This document shows, one piece after another, positions 1-7,812 of a stretch of 25,276 nt of DNA; position 1 is the first letter of the stretch; every line of letters starts with the position of its first letter. Source of the DNA: a virus. The notes under the pieces are model-generated. The model was not told the DNA's origin, did no database searches, and worked only from the letters and a program-made list of their open reading frames with translations. The position numbers and the translations under genes were made by a program. The stretch spans positions 1 through 25,276 of IMG/VR virus record IMGVR_UViG_3300020205_000160. One strand, written 5' to 3'.

Positions 1-876
1 AGTTGATGACCTACTGCTGATATTTATTGTTCGTGCTACATGGGATAGCGATGTACCATCAACATATACAAGCCCTTGTGCGCCCCCTACGCCATAGTCG
101 GTACTCGAAAAATTTGTATATGTAAAATTGCCTAAACTAACTTGATACACCGTAAACGGCAAACCTGTAATTGTTAAATTTGATGTCCCAACTAAAGCAT
201 CTGTGGTAATTCCAACCCGAGCAAAAATGTAAACAAGACGGCCCACTTTTGTGTAAGTGCAAGTTGACCCATCAACAAGAGTTACAGTACCTGACGCGCT
301 CGTTATTGCAGGAGTCCAAGTGCCTTCTTCATAGTCATTCAGCAACTCGCTAGTTGCACCTGGAGCACCAGATGTGGCAGCGAAATCAATTCCAAAACCA
401 CTCGCAGGAATTACATTGCCTGACAATTTAATGTTTCCGACAACATCGAGTTTTTCAGCAGGGCTGATTGTGCCGATACCTACACGGCTGTTGGTTGCAT
501 CAGTGTAGAGCAGGTTGGCATCTGTATCACCTTCAATACGGACGTTATAGATCGCGCCGATTTCGTTGATGACCAAGTTGGTCGTGCCAATAATCATCTT
601 CTCGGTAGATACGCCACCCGTTGCTGTTTCAAAATGAATCTGCCCACCCTCAGCGCCTGAAGTTGGGCTGATGATTGAGCCATGAATAAGCGCATATTGC
701 TGTTTATTGCCTGCTGAGTCTTCACCATTGAATTCAATCTCACCGAGCGTGTCATTCGCTGCTGGACTGGCTGAGTCTCGATAGAGATCAAGCAATGGGC
801 CTGCTGCTGCACCTGGATCAGTAGATGTTATGGTGACGCTGGGAAAGTTGCCGAGCGATGAAACTGTCTTGAGCAT
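1..876 (-). CDS. Tail fibre / receptor-binding protein, C-terminus cut by window edge
   Basis: The frame is open from an ATG at 876 to base 1 (292 codons read, no stop), so the C-terminus is missing. An SD GGAGAC lies 7 nt before the ATG. The N-terminal part is Gly/Ser/Thr/Asn-rich. The middle holds the fibre-type repeat RVGIGTISPAEKLDVVG followed by NIKLSGNV, and then a DYEEGTWTPAI segment, a combination common in phage fibres and tail appendages. No catalytic motif is visible in the part present. It begins 10 nt after the stop of the head-binding protein gene, so the two are probably made together and assembled as one appendage. Role inferred: receptor binding at the tail tip. The exact fold and whether an S74-type chaperone domain follows cannot be seen. 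Confidence 0.75.
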   Translation of the reverse strand, partial: MLKTVSSLGNFPSVTITSTDPGAAAGPLLDLYRDSASPAANDTLGEIEFNGEDSAGNKQQYALIHGSIISPTSGAEGGQIHFETATGGVSTEKMIIGTTNLVINEIGAIYNVRIEGDTDANLLYTDATNSRVGIGTISPAEKLDVVGNIKLSGNVIPASGFGIDFAATSGAPGATSELLNDYEEGTWTPAITSASGTVTLVDGSTCTYTKVGRLVYIFARVGITTDALVGTSNLTITGLPFTVYQVSLGNFTYTNFSSTDYGVGGAQGLVYVDGTSLSHVARTINISSRSST

Positions 877-886
877 TTCGGTCTCC

Positions 887-1369
887 TTAAACCAAGAATT
901 CGATCACCGAGGTGAATGGTGGGGCTTGTGAGAACGTCACGTTTCCACCAGCCACTGTGTAGGTGTTCTGGTTTTGGTAGACGCCGTTGATGTAGATTGC
1001 AAAAGGTGTGGAAGTCACAGGGAAAATGGTCTGTGTGCCCGTGCCGGTTGCGTTGCTGGCCACGGAGCCAGAAGCCACATTGCCATTCAGCGAGGTGTAG
1101 ACCAAGCTGCCCTTGCTATCCAGCACCTGGATGCTGTAGTCACTGCCAGCGTAGAAGCGCGAAGGCGTGCCCTGGTACACCGGATAGCCGTTAAGCGTGC
1201 GGATCGGCTGGGCCGCTGGGATGGTCAAAGCTGCATCCCAATAGACCGTGATGGGGTTCACCTGGGGGTTGAGGTTGACCGTGCCCACATAGATGTAGCC
1301 ATTCTCCAGCGGCTGTCCGTCAGTGCCAGCGAAGGCCGGGTACGGGGGTTGAATGCTGAGTGCGCTCAT
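887..1369 (-). CDS. P22-tailspike-type head-binding domain protein (appendage adapter)
   Basis: 160 residues with an ATG at 1369 and SD AGGAG 8 nt upstream. Residues about 5-95 resemble the N-terminal head-binding domain of P22 tailspike gp9, with the pattern PYPAFAGTDGQPLENGYIYV, then NPITVYWD, QPIRTLNGYPV and YSIQVLDSKGSLVY. Residues about 108-160 look like a second small beta domain common in phage fibres (FAIYINGVYQNQNTYTVAGG...VTFSQAPP). The long beta-helix and endorhamnosidase part of a real tailspike is absent, because the protein ends after these two domains. It probably docks to the gp4/gp10-like tail hub and presents the next protein (1-876). The family resemblance is good; the adapter role is inference from size and gene order. 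Confidence 0.8.
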   Translation of the reverse strand: MSALSIQPPYPAFAGTDGQPLENGYIYVGTVNLNPQVNPITVYWDAALTIPAAQPIRTLNGYPVYQGTPSRFYAGSDYSIQVLDSKGSLVYTSLNGNVASGSVASNATGTGTQTIFPVTSTPFAIYINGVYQNQNTYTVAGGNVTFSQAPPFTSVIEFLV

Positions 1370-1396
1370 TGTTGGGTCTCCTAGATGGATTGTCGT

Positions 1397-3379
1397 TCAA
1401 GGCTGCACTGGTGGCAATGCGTTGAGGGCTTCATTAATTTTGGCTTTGGTGCGGCCTTCTTTGCGCATCTTTGCGATTTGCCTGATGCCAGCCATGACAG
1501 GTAAGGGTAGGCCAGTGGCAGCGCCTGTAAGCCCCGCCTCAGCCATAGCAGCCATGAGAGTGCCTGCCGTGCCTGAACTGTTGATGAGTGTGCCTGGTGG
1601 AACGGTGGTAACGTATTTGACCACCTCGTTCAAGTCACGCATCCGCTGGGCTTCTTGCTTGCCAAAAATTACGTCCAGACGCCCGTTTTTATCAAGCTGA
1701 TTGACGATCTGATTTAGTTTAGCCGGAGAAACTAGTGCGCGGCCTGAGCTGTCCGTTCCAACGCCTCCGGTAGCTTGATCTCGGATGTATTGCACAGTGG
1801 CTGCTTGCAGCTCTTTAAAGGCTTGCTGGCCATCTTTTCCGCTGGTGAGAAGGACTCGTTTCAAGAATGTGATTTCCTCCGGAGATCCACCAAGAACTGA
1901 CCGTTGAAACACTTGGTCAACTGCAACCTGTGGGTCTTGCATGCCTTTGCGGTTTTTGATGAGCCGGGCCACGATTGCGCGGTTTTCAAACTTTCGGGCT
2001 TGCTCGGTGCGAAGTGCTCGGGCTTGCTTGTACAACGGGCCGGATGCTGAATCAGTTTGAGCATCAATCAGTTTCTTCAAAATGGTTTCTTCACGCAAGC
2101 CTACAGCGTCATCAAACTTTGCAGTACCACTTAGTTCTTTGCGGAATTCCTCAAGTCTGCCAACTGTGGCCGATTTTGCAATCAAGTTGCCAGCTTCGTC
2201 AGCATTTGCCAAGTCCAGCTTAATTAAAAGTTTGCGGGCAGTGTCGGGCACGACTGAGGAAGGCAGGCCCGTGATTTTTCCATTGATGTAACCAATGAGC
2301 GAATTGGTGATTTCTTGATCGCCACGGCCTATGGTCACAACTGTGTTGGTGTCAACCGCTGCCTGCGCCTCTGGCGACTTCTTGGCTGCAGTATAGGCAA
2401 CGTTTGTTTTGTTCTTTGCTGCTTGGTAGCCGCTGCTTAGTGCATTGACAACTGAACTGCCAGTGGCCGATGGGCCTGCAAATGCAGCCTCAGCACCAGT
2501 GGCATCAATGGCTGCGTCAAAGTTTTGCAGCACTTGCAGGTTGTTTTCTTCGGCACGGTTGCGCAGTGGCGCACCAAATTCACCCTTGATTTGTTCTTTT
2601 TCAAATGCAAGTTGCCCAGCGTCTCGTTCTGCCGCACCCTTGGTGAGGGTGACTGGCACACGCAATCCCTCTGCTGTGGTGATGCGTTGCAAGACCTCTG
2701 GTGTTCCCGCAGCACCAACAGAGCCACGCCCAGCAGTTGCTGTAATAGCGGCTGGGGCTTCCATGCCAAATGTCTCGCGCACGGCTGTGGTGGCCGCTTG
2801 GACGGGCCTAGCAATGGCTTGGCCTGCTGCGCTTGCTGCTTGCTGTGTGGCTGCTAAACCGCGCTGGGCTGTGGCCTGAGCAATCGGGGCCACGTTGCGT
2901 GTGGCTTGAACTGCCATGCCTGGGGCTGCAATTACAGGTAAAACTGGTGGCAGGACGTTGGCTAAGAATTGGCTTGCTGATTGAACCTGCTCCTGACCTT
3001 CTAGTGTGCTAGGCTGAAATGGTGCTGCAAACGCCTGTCCGCCTTTTGCTGCGGCCTGCTCAACTGCTTTTGCTGCTTCAGGAGTGCCAAACCGACCTGC
3101 AAGAATTTCCTGCGCCAAGCCTCCAACTGCACCGCCAATTGTGCCCACTGCTCCAGCAACAGACCCTGGCACAAGTGCCACTGCTGCCTCACCTGCGCCA
3201 ATCAGTTGCTGGGCGATGGTTGGTCTTTGTGGGGCTGGCGCAATCTGCTGCTGAGTGGCTGCTGTGGTCTCTTGAGCCTTTGCGAACTGATATGCCTGCG
3301 CAACCGTGTCGAACTCAGGAGTCCCACGCTTATCAGCGTTTTGCACTATCCAAGCTGCATACTCTTGTGCGGTTGCCAT
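1397..3379 (-). CDS. Putative internal virion / DNA ejection protein (gp16-like position)
   Basis: 660 residues; the ATG at 3379 directly follows the stop of the preceding gene (TAAATG) and has SD GGAGG. The first 35 residues (EYAAWIVQNADKRGTPEFDT) resemble the N-terminal motif of many podophage ejection proteins. Residues about 55-185 are Ala/Gly/Val-rich with hydrophobic stretches (VALVPGSVAGAVGTIGGAVG) that could insert in membrane. The remainder is mostly helical and Gln/Ala/Lys-rich. No lysozyme or transglycosylase motif was seen. Its place as the last large gene before the tailspike-type gene matches P22 gene 16, and its size is close to that of gp16. Function is inferred from position, composition and the N-terminal motif. 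Confidence 0.65.
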   Translation of the reverse strand: MATAQEYAAWIVQNADKRGTPEFDTVAQAYQFAKAQETTAATQQQIAPAPQRPTIAQQLIGAGEAAVALVPGSVAGAVGTIGGAVGGLAQEILAGRFGTPEAAKAVEQAAAKGGQAFAAPFQPSTLEGQEQVQSASQFLANVLPPVLPVIAAPGMAVQATRNVAPIAQATAQRGLAATQQAASAAGQAIARPVQAATTAVRETFGMEAPAAITATAGRGSVGAAGTPEVLQRITTAEGLRVPVTLTKGAAERDAGQLAFEKEQIKGEFGAPLRNRAEENNLQVLQNFDAAIDATGAEAAFAGPSATGSSVVNALSSGYQAAKNKTNVAYTAAKKSPEAQAAVDTNTVVTIGRGDQEITNSLIGYINGKITGLPSSVVPDTARKLLIKLDLANADEAGNLIAKSATVGRLEEFRKELSGTAKFDDAVGLREETILKKLIDAQTDSASGPLYKQARALRTEQARKFENRAIVARLIKNRKGMQDPQVAVDQVFQRSVLGGSPEEITFLKRVLLTSGKDGQQAFKELQAATVQYIRDQATGGVGTDSSGRALVSPAKLNQIVNQLDKNGRLDVIFGKQEAQRMRDLNEVVKYVTTVPPGTLINSSGTAGTLMAAMAEAGLTGAATGLPLPVMAGIRQIAKMRKEGRTKAKINEALNALPPVQP

Positions 3380-5026
3380 TTAGCGACCTCCACGAAGAAT
3401 TGCATCTGCTTGAGACATGACGCTTGCAGGACTGGCTGCTGGTGTTGTTGGCGCAGCCGCTGGAGCTGCGTTTGCTGGTATCCGTCCAATGGACTGCTGC
3501 CGCTGCTCTTCAGCAATCTGTGCTGGTGAGCGATATTTTTGTGACACATCACCAACGATGCGTTGAGCAAAGTCGTTAAATGTCTCACCAGGCTTTGCCG
3601 CATAGTCACCAGCAATGAATGTGCCTTTTGCGCGGGTCAACAGACCATTGTTCTGGGATAGCCAGTCGGTCTTAGCATTGTTGATGGACGAATCAATGTC
3701 CTGCAACTTTGCAGAACCACGCAAAAATGACGCCAGCGTTGCTGCGTTTGCATTCTCAGGTGGAATGCCCTTCAGTGCCAGCTCGATGTCCTTGTCGGTC
3801 GCAACCCCAGGCGGCAATGACTTAATAGCAACAGAATTTCTGACCCTGGTGTATTCATTCCTAATTTGAGTCCAGGCATCCTGTGAACCAAGAGTTTTTG
3901 CAAACCACTCGCTTGCAGTTGTCACTGCACCCTTGCCGCCTTCTGCAGCCTCAATGCGCCTTGCAAGATCGTTGTATTGCGTTGCAGCCTGCTTTGATGT
4001 GGATGCCAAAGTTGCAGACTCGTTGATTAGCTTCCTAGCTCCTTCGGGAATATCAGTCAGTCTGGCCTGAATGCTAGACATCTTCTCTGCAACCGTAGCC
4101 TCAGTGGTCTGCCTATCAAGATTAAGTTTTGAGGCCCGATCAGTGATCTGACTTTGCAGGTTTCTGATGTCCCAATTCGTTTTATTAAGTCCAGATTGTG
4201 CCAATTGCTCTGCAAATCTAGCCTTGACTGCCGCTTCTTCAGCCTCGCTTGCCGCCTTGCCGACTCTGGTTCCCTCAGTGGCTCGTGCCACACGTGCAGT
4301 CGTTGCCGCCTCGTCTGCTTTTGCCTGCTCAAGCGATGCTTGCGCTCTTGCTTTGGCGATGTCATCTTCTGCAGTGAGAACAGCATTTGATGCCTTCTGC
4401 ACTGCTTCCTGCGCTTTGGCCTGTGCCTCAATAAGTTCAAATGGCGCTTTGGCCTCAGTCCTTATTGTTGATAGTGTTTTATCAGCGTTTTCTAAAAATT
4501 CTTTACCACCAGGAAGCTGCGACATATATAAGCCGATAGTCGCCTGTGCTGCCGTTGGGTTTAGATTTATCAGCTCCAGTGAGTTTTCTGCTGCCTTGGC
4601 TTCGCTTTCACGACCACTATTACGTAATGCAGTAGCTTTATCAGTCAATCTTTGTTTTGCAACATCAATATTGCCTGATTTAATGGCACTGTAAACTTCA
4701 CCGCCCATACGCAAATCAGCTTGTTGTTGCTCTTTTGTTTTTCTTTCAAAACCTTGCGTGACGATTGCTGCTTGATCTTTAGGTAAAAAGGCAGAAACCC
4801 GTGCGTAATCTGCACTTGTTGCATTTGGATTATTAAAAAGGTTTCGTAATTCAGCTTGCCCTGCTTGTGCGGCTTGCAGTTGCTGCATTTCCATCGCACG
4901 CTTTTGTCGTGCAACATCCATCTGTTCTAAGCCAGCGCCAATTTGTAGGCCACCAAGTGCTGCCTGAAATGGGCTTTGCACATCAACTGCGTAATTGATT
5001 GGGGTTTGTAGTGGGTTGATAGCCAT
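3380..5026 (-). CDS. Putative ejection protein, coiled-coil rich (gp20-like position)
   Basis: 548 residues; ATG at 5026 with SD AAGGAAG. The N-terminus (MAINPLQTPINYAVDVQSPF) is followed by a QMDVARQKRAMEMQQLQAAQ helix, a start typical of phage DNA-injection proteins. Residues about 200-350 are a long Ala/Gln/Glu/Lys heptad-like stretch, predicted coiled coil. The C-terminus is Pro/Ala-rich (APAAAPTTPAASPASV). It lies between the 266-residue and 660-residue proteins, the place of P22 gene 20. No enzymatic motif is visible. It probably rides inside the capsid and leaves with the DNA; this rests on synteny and composition rather than a clear domain. Confidence 0.6.
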   Translation of the reverse strand: MAINPLQTPINYAVDVQSPFQAALGGLQIGAGLEQMDVARQKRAMEMQQLQAAQAGQAELRNLFNNPNATSADYARVSAFLPKDQAAIVTQGFERKTKEQQQADLRMGGEVYSAIKSGNIDVAKQRLTDKATALRNSGRESEAKAAENSLELINLNPTAAQATIGLYMSQLPGGKEFLENADKTLSTIRTEAKAPFELIEAQAKAQEAVQKASNAVLTAEDDIAKARAQASLEQAKADEAATTARVARATEGTRVGKAASEAEEAAVKARFAEQLAQSGLNKTNWDIRNLQSQITDRASKLNLDRQTTEATVAEKMSSIQARLTDIPEGARKLINESATLASTSKQAATQYNDLARRIEAAEGGKGAVTTASEWFAKTLGSQDAWTQIRNEYTRVRNSVAIKSLPPGVATDKDIELALKGIPPENANAATLASFLRGSAKLQDIDSSINNAKTDWLSQNNGLLTRAKGTFIAGDYAAKPGETFNDFAQRIVGDVSQKYRSPAQIAEEQRQQSIGRIPANAAPAAAPTTPAASPASVMSQADAILRGGR

Positions 5027-5071
5027 GTGTCTTCCTTAAATCGCTTGACAAAAACAGCGATTTGTTTGCAT

Positions 5072-5872
5072 TTAAGGTGCGCCGATTGCGTTATATTGAG
5101 ATGTAAATGACCCAGGTGCGTTGCCCATCGCGTTATATTGAGATGTAAATGATCCGGGTGCGCCGCCGAAACCACCGCCGCCTTGCCCGAACTGCATCCC
5201 AGCAAGTTGAGCAGGGACATTTAGCAAATTGCCAAAAGCCTTGGCCTGGCCAAGCTCACCGCCTGCCATTGCCGCACCTTGCTGCCCAAGCAGATTCGCT
5301 ACGTTGGAACCTAGAGTGCTAGCTTGCGATGCCTGATTGACTGCTGATGCTTGACCGCCTCGGTACAAGGCCTCAGATGCACCCAGGCCAGTAGCAGAGA
5401 AGCCGCCCAGCCGGCCGTATTGCTTGTCGATTTCTTGCTGCAGCAACTGTGGCCGAAACTGAGCCAAGGCTGCTTGGATGTTGCCACCTCGCAGACCACC
5501 TGTGGCAGATGCACGCTGAAGCAAGGCCTCTTCGCCCTGCTGAACATTGGCCTGAAAGCCTGGACTTTGCTCAATGCCTGCAATGGCTTCTTGCTGTGCG
5601 GCTGGGCCAAGTAGCCCCGCTATGGCTTGTTGGCGCTGGAAGGCTTGGGCGCCAGCTTGCTGGAATGGCTGAAACTGACTGATTGCTCCTGTGCCTGCCT
5701 GGACGTACGGCTGCAGCAGTTGTTGAATGGCATCAAACTGCCTGCGCTGCTCATCAATACCGGCTTGTGATGCACCCGCTTGCATTCCTGCTGCGCTCTC
5801 GGCTGCATCGGCCTGCATTGAGCTGCTTAAAAGCGAGCCTCCAACGATTAAACCAGTGACTGGATCAGGCAT
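5072..5872 (-). CDS. DNA transfer / ejection protein (gp7-like position)
   Basis: 266 residues from ATG at 5872, which has SD AAGGAG 7 nt upstream; a longer frame from TTG at 5878 lacks good spacing. The N-terminus (MPDPVTGLIVGGSLLSSSMQ) is hydrophobic and small-residue-rich. The middle is Gln/Ala/Gly-rich and helical (AGASQAGIDEQRRQFDAIQQ). It resembles a phage family usually annotated as DNA transfer protein, although I cannot search to confirm. The C-terminus ends in two copies of a 14-residue unit, APGSFTSQYNAMGN and APGSFTSQYNAIGA, encoded by a 42-bp tandem repeat. Its position after gp10-like and accessory genes matches P22 gene 7. Likely a capsid-internal protein ejected with the DNA. 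Confidence 0.65.
   Translation of the reverse strand: MPDPVTGLIVGGSLLSSSMQADAAESAAGMQAGASQAGIDEQRRQFDAIQQLLQPYVQAGTGAISQFQPFQQAGAQAFQRQQAIAGLLGPAAQQEAIAGIEQSPGFQANVQQGEEALLQRASATGGLRGGNIQAALAQFRPQLLQQEIDKQYGRLGGFSATGLGASEALYRGGQASAVNQASQASTLGSNVANLLGQQGAAMAGGELGQAKAFGNLLNVPAQLAGMQFGQGGGGFGGAPGSFTSQYNAMGNAPGSFTSQYNAIGAP
5088..5158. repeat. 42-bp tandem repeat, about two copies
   Basis: The string gcgttatattgagatgtaaa starts at 5088 and again at 5130, a period of 42 bp (14 codons). It lies inside the 3' end of the ejection-protein gene and encodes the SFTSQYNA units. Nearly identical copies suggest a recent duplication or one kept by selection on the C-terminus. Confidence 0.85.
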
Positions 5873-6308
5873 GGTCAAACTCCTTCATGTAATCTTCAAA
5901 CGTCTCACCATACAGTTCCATGACCTGCTGCGCTTTTTCTGTGGCCTGCTGAGTGCCGTGGCAAAGAGCTACTGTCATCAGCACAACGTCATAGTACCCA
6001 GCACGCCAGACAAAGGATTTGGCATCGGCTTTGCCATCACGCTCTGCTTGGTCAGAGGCTTGCCACTTCAAGATCATGGTAGCCACTACAGGAGCCAAGC
6101 TGTGGGAGTTGGCAATCCAAAATGTGTTTTGGTTCATGCCCACCAGGGTGTTCCAAATCACAGCATTGAGGTCTTCGCGCTCGACTGGATCGCCATCGGC
6201 CACATCGTCAAAGACTTGTATGGCCTCAAAAAGCATGAGCAGCCAGTCAACGGCTGGCGCTGGCAGTGCAAGAACCCTTTGTAGGTTCAGTCTCAGCCAA
6301 TCAGTCAT
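5865..6308 (-). CDS. Conserved phage helical protein with a DDxxD motif, function unknown
   Basis: 147 residues from ATG at 6308, chosen for SD CAGGAG 6 nt upstream; an in-frame ATG at 6374 would add 22 Pro-rich residues but has a poor SD. The protein is all-helical and Trp-rich. Residues 33-40 read FDDVADGD, giving D34-D35-x-x-D38, followed by PVEREDLNAVIW. Later segments are KWQASDQAERDGKADAKSF and WRAGYYDVVLMTV. I recall similar unnamed proteins in podophage virion modules. The Asp motif looks like the metal-binding motif of isoprenoid synthases, but the protein is far shorter than that family and only one motif is present, so the likeness may be superficial. It overlaps the ejection-protein gene start by 8 nt. 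Confidence 0.7.
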   Translation of the reverse strand: MTDWLRLNLQRVLALPAPAVDWLLMLFEAIQVFDDVADGDPVEREDLNAVIWNTLVGMNQNTFWIANSHSLAPVVATMILKWQASDQAERDGKADAKSFVWRAGYYDVVLMTVALCHGTQQATEKAQQVMELYGETFEDYMKEFDHA

Positions 6309-6386
6309 GCGCAACTCCTGTTTAGGGCAAGCTGCTGGCGGCTTTGGTGACTCAGCGGCTGGATTTTCCCACATTTCCGCATTTGG

Positions 6387-6785
6387 TCAATCCTCGTATT
6401 CTTCTTCATCTTCCCATGCTTGACAGACGCGCATGTCGTTGCAAATGAAGTTCAGCTTTTCACAGTGTCCACGAAAGCCTGCACCCTTGTCGTAAGCCGC
6501 CATCGGGATGCGCTCGATCTTGACTTGGGTCATGAAGCCATTGTCGTAATAACCGCAGTTCGAGCAGTGCTTGCGCCTTGCGTCCTTTTCGTTGCACTGC
6601 ATGGCCTCGGCCAGACCAGCATAAAACTCCTTGTTTGCGCCAGCCTCATTGGTGGGCATCTCAGGGCCATAGTTCCAGTCTTCTACCGCAATGCTGTAGT
6701 TCTTCTTGTTCTCTGCGTTGGTGATGAATTCTTCCTCCATCGGCAAACCCATAAAGCCTTTAGGCATCATCATAAATTTGTCCAT
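6387..6785 (-). CDS. HiPIP-like four-cysteine protein
   Basis: 132 residues from ATG at 6785 with SD AAAGGAG; the frame stays open upstream but there overlaps the next gene and has no SD. Cys occur at 64, 74, 77, 108, 115 and 121. The core C74-S-N-C77-G-Y-Y ... G-H-C108 ... V-C121-Q-A-W recalls high-potential iron-sulfur proteins, which have CxxC-x-[FY]-[FY], then G-x-C, then W-C-x-A-W. The spacing here (x2, x30, x12) has a longer middle loop than usual. No signal peptide is seen, whereas classical HiPIPs are periplasmic. The C-terminus is very acidic (EDEEEYED). A zinc-binding protein is the main alternative. It lies among virion genes, so it could be a virion or assembly protein. Confidence 0.75.
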   Translation of the reverse strand: MDKFMMMPKGFMGLPMEEEFITNAENKKNYSIAVEDWNYGPEMPTNEAGANKEFYAGLAEAMQCNEKDARRKHCSNCGYYDNGFMTQVKIERIPMAAYDKGAGFRGHCEKLNFICNDMRVCQAWEDEEEYED

Positions 6786-6798
6786 TCTGTGTTCTCCT

Positions 6799-7134
6799 TT
6801 AAGTGATTTCGCGACCAGAGGCACGTATTGTGAGTGAGGTGGCTGCACTGGCAATGGTTGAAATAAACCCGCCAGACTCCAGCGATTGCCCGACCAGCTC
6901 GGGGAAAGTGTAGGTTTCGTCAGGTGCAATTGCACGGGCATCCACAATCAAATTGCTCACGCCTGCTGTGCCGCCACTGGTCACCAAGTTGACGCTGATG
7001 GTGACATTGCCTGCCGTGGTGTTGGTGGCCGTGAACTTGTCAATGATGGCCTTGCAGTTCACTGCGGTGTACTGCGTAGTCTGTGTGTTTTCGGCTTGCT
7101 TTGCTGGAATCAGCACCTTGATTGTTACTGCCAT
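6799..7134 (-). CDS. Small beta-rich virion-module protein, paralogue A
   Basis: 111 residues from ATG at 7134 with SD AAGGAGAA 4 nt upstream; the frame extends to 7161 but without SD and into the neighbouring gene. The sequence alternates beta-strand and Gly/Thr turns (FTATNTTAGNVTISVNLVTS, then TYTFPELVGQSLESGG and SLTIRASGREIT). It aligns by eye with the next gene (paralogue B): NTTAGNVTISVNLV matches NTTATGINVRVFLV, and TSLTIRASG matches TGLTIIASG. I do not recognise a named domain. The likely role is a small structural or decoration protein, judging from fold type and location. Confidence 0.75.
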   Translation of the reverse strand: MAVTIKVLIPAKQAENTQTTQYTAVNCKAIIDKFTATNTTAGNVTISVNLVTSGGTAGVSNLIVDARAIAPDETYTFPELVGQSLESGGFISTIASAATSLTIRASGREIT

Positions 7135-7144
7135 GGGGTTCTCC

Positions 7145-7480
7145 TTATGTGGCTTCGCCACCGCTTGCGATGATGGTCAAGCCCGTGGATGCCGCCTGAA
7201 TCTGGATAGTGTCGCCTGCGTTCAGCACCTCAATGCCGTTGTACTGAAGTGAGTTTCCGCCTGGAACTGCAACATCGTAGAGAAATGCATTGCTTGTGCT
7301 TGCCGAACCTGCGGATGGAACCAAGAACACGCGCACGTTGATGCCTGTAGCTGTGGTGTTGGCGATATTGAATTCTTTAAGCAAAGTGCGAGTACTGGCC
7401 GGCACGGTGTAGAGCGTGGTCACGCCCGTGGTGATTGCTGCTTGGCCTAGCTTGGCAGGCGTGATTACATCGAAAGCCAT
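7145..7480 (-). CDS. Small beta-rich virion-module protein, paralogue B
   Basis: 111 residues; ATG at 7480, with GGTT about 8 nt upstream as a weak SD. Features in order: TTLYTVPASTRTLLKEFNIA, NTTATGINVRVFLVPSAGSA, a central YDVAVPGGNSLQYNG turn, LNAGDTIQIQAAS, and TGLTIIASGGEAT. It is the tandem paralogue of 6799-7134. The start overlaps the 115-residue gene by 16 nt, suggesting coupled translation. Similar unnamed proteins are found beside phage fibre genes. No enzymatic residues stand out. A trimer-forming appendage or head-decoration role is possible but unproven. Confidence 0.75.
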   Translation of the reverse strand: MAFDVITPAKLGQAAITTGVTTLYTVPASTRTLLKEFNIANTTATGINVRVFLVPSAGSASTSNAFLYDVAVPGGNSLQYNGIEVLNAGDTIQIQAASTGLTIIASGGEAT

Positions 7481-7812
7481 GTGAGAACCTGGTTAGATCG
7501 CACTCGTGCGGTTTGGTTTGCATAGGGCAAGATGCCGTTCACATCGTGCGACAGCTCAATATTGTTACGCACTGGAGCTAAAGCAAGCAACTCTAAAGCC
7601 TGAGCCAAGGAACTAATCTGAGCAAGTGCGCTGTTGGCTGTGGCTGCTGCCGTGTCTGCCTGATATTCAAAGTCAGTTCCAATGATGACTTGAATTTCAT
7701 CGACAGTGGAGAACAGCAGCTCAAACTGCCTAATCTGCTGCTGGTCGGTCAAGAACTCCGCAAGCTGGTCACGGGTCAGGTTCAGCCTGCGTGATTGTGG
7801 TGCGGTAGCCAT
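7465..7812 (-). CDS. Conserved phage structural-module protein, helical
   Basis: 115 residues; ATG at 7812 shares one base with the stop of the gp10-like gene (TGATG), so reinitiation is likely; no clear SD. The N-terminal half is helical (LTRDQLAEFLTDQQQIRQFE, then LLFSTVDEIQVI). Residues about 55-78 form an Ala/Leu helix (ATANSALAQISSLAQALELL), possibly a coiled coil. The end is less ordered. In P22 the gene after gp10 is the tail needle gp26, but this protein is half that length and does not look like gp26. I recall similar unnamed proteins next to fibre genes. Function unknown; a tail or fibre-attachment role is inferred from context only. Confidence 0.7.
   Translation of the reverse strand: MATAPQSRRLNLTRDQLAEFLTDQQQIRQFELLFSTVDEIQVIIGTDFEYQADTAAATANSALAQISSLAQALELLALAPVRNNIELSHDVNGILPYANQTARVRSNQVLTWLSM

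Noticed and set aside
6786-6947. N-terminal extension of the HiPIP-like frame
   Set aside because: It is an out-of-frame reading of the 111-residue gene; the ATG at 6785 has a clear SD.
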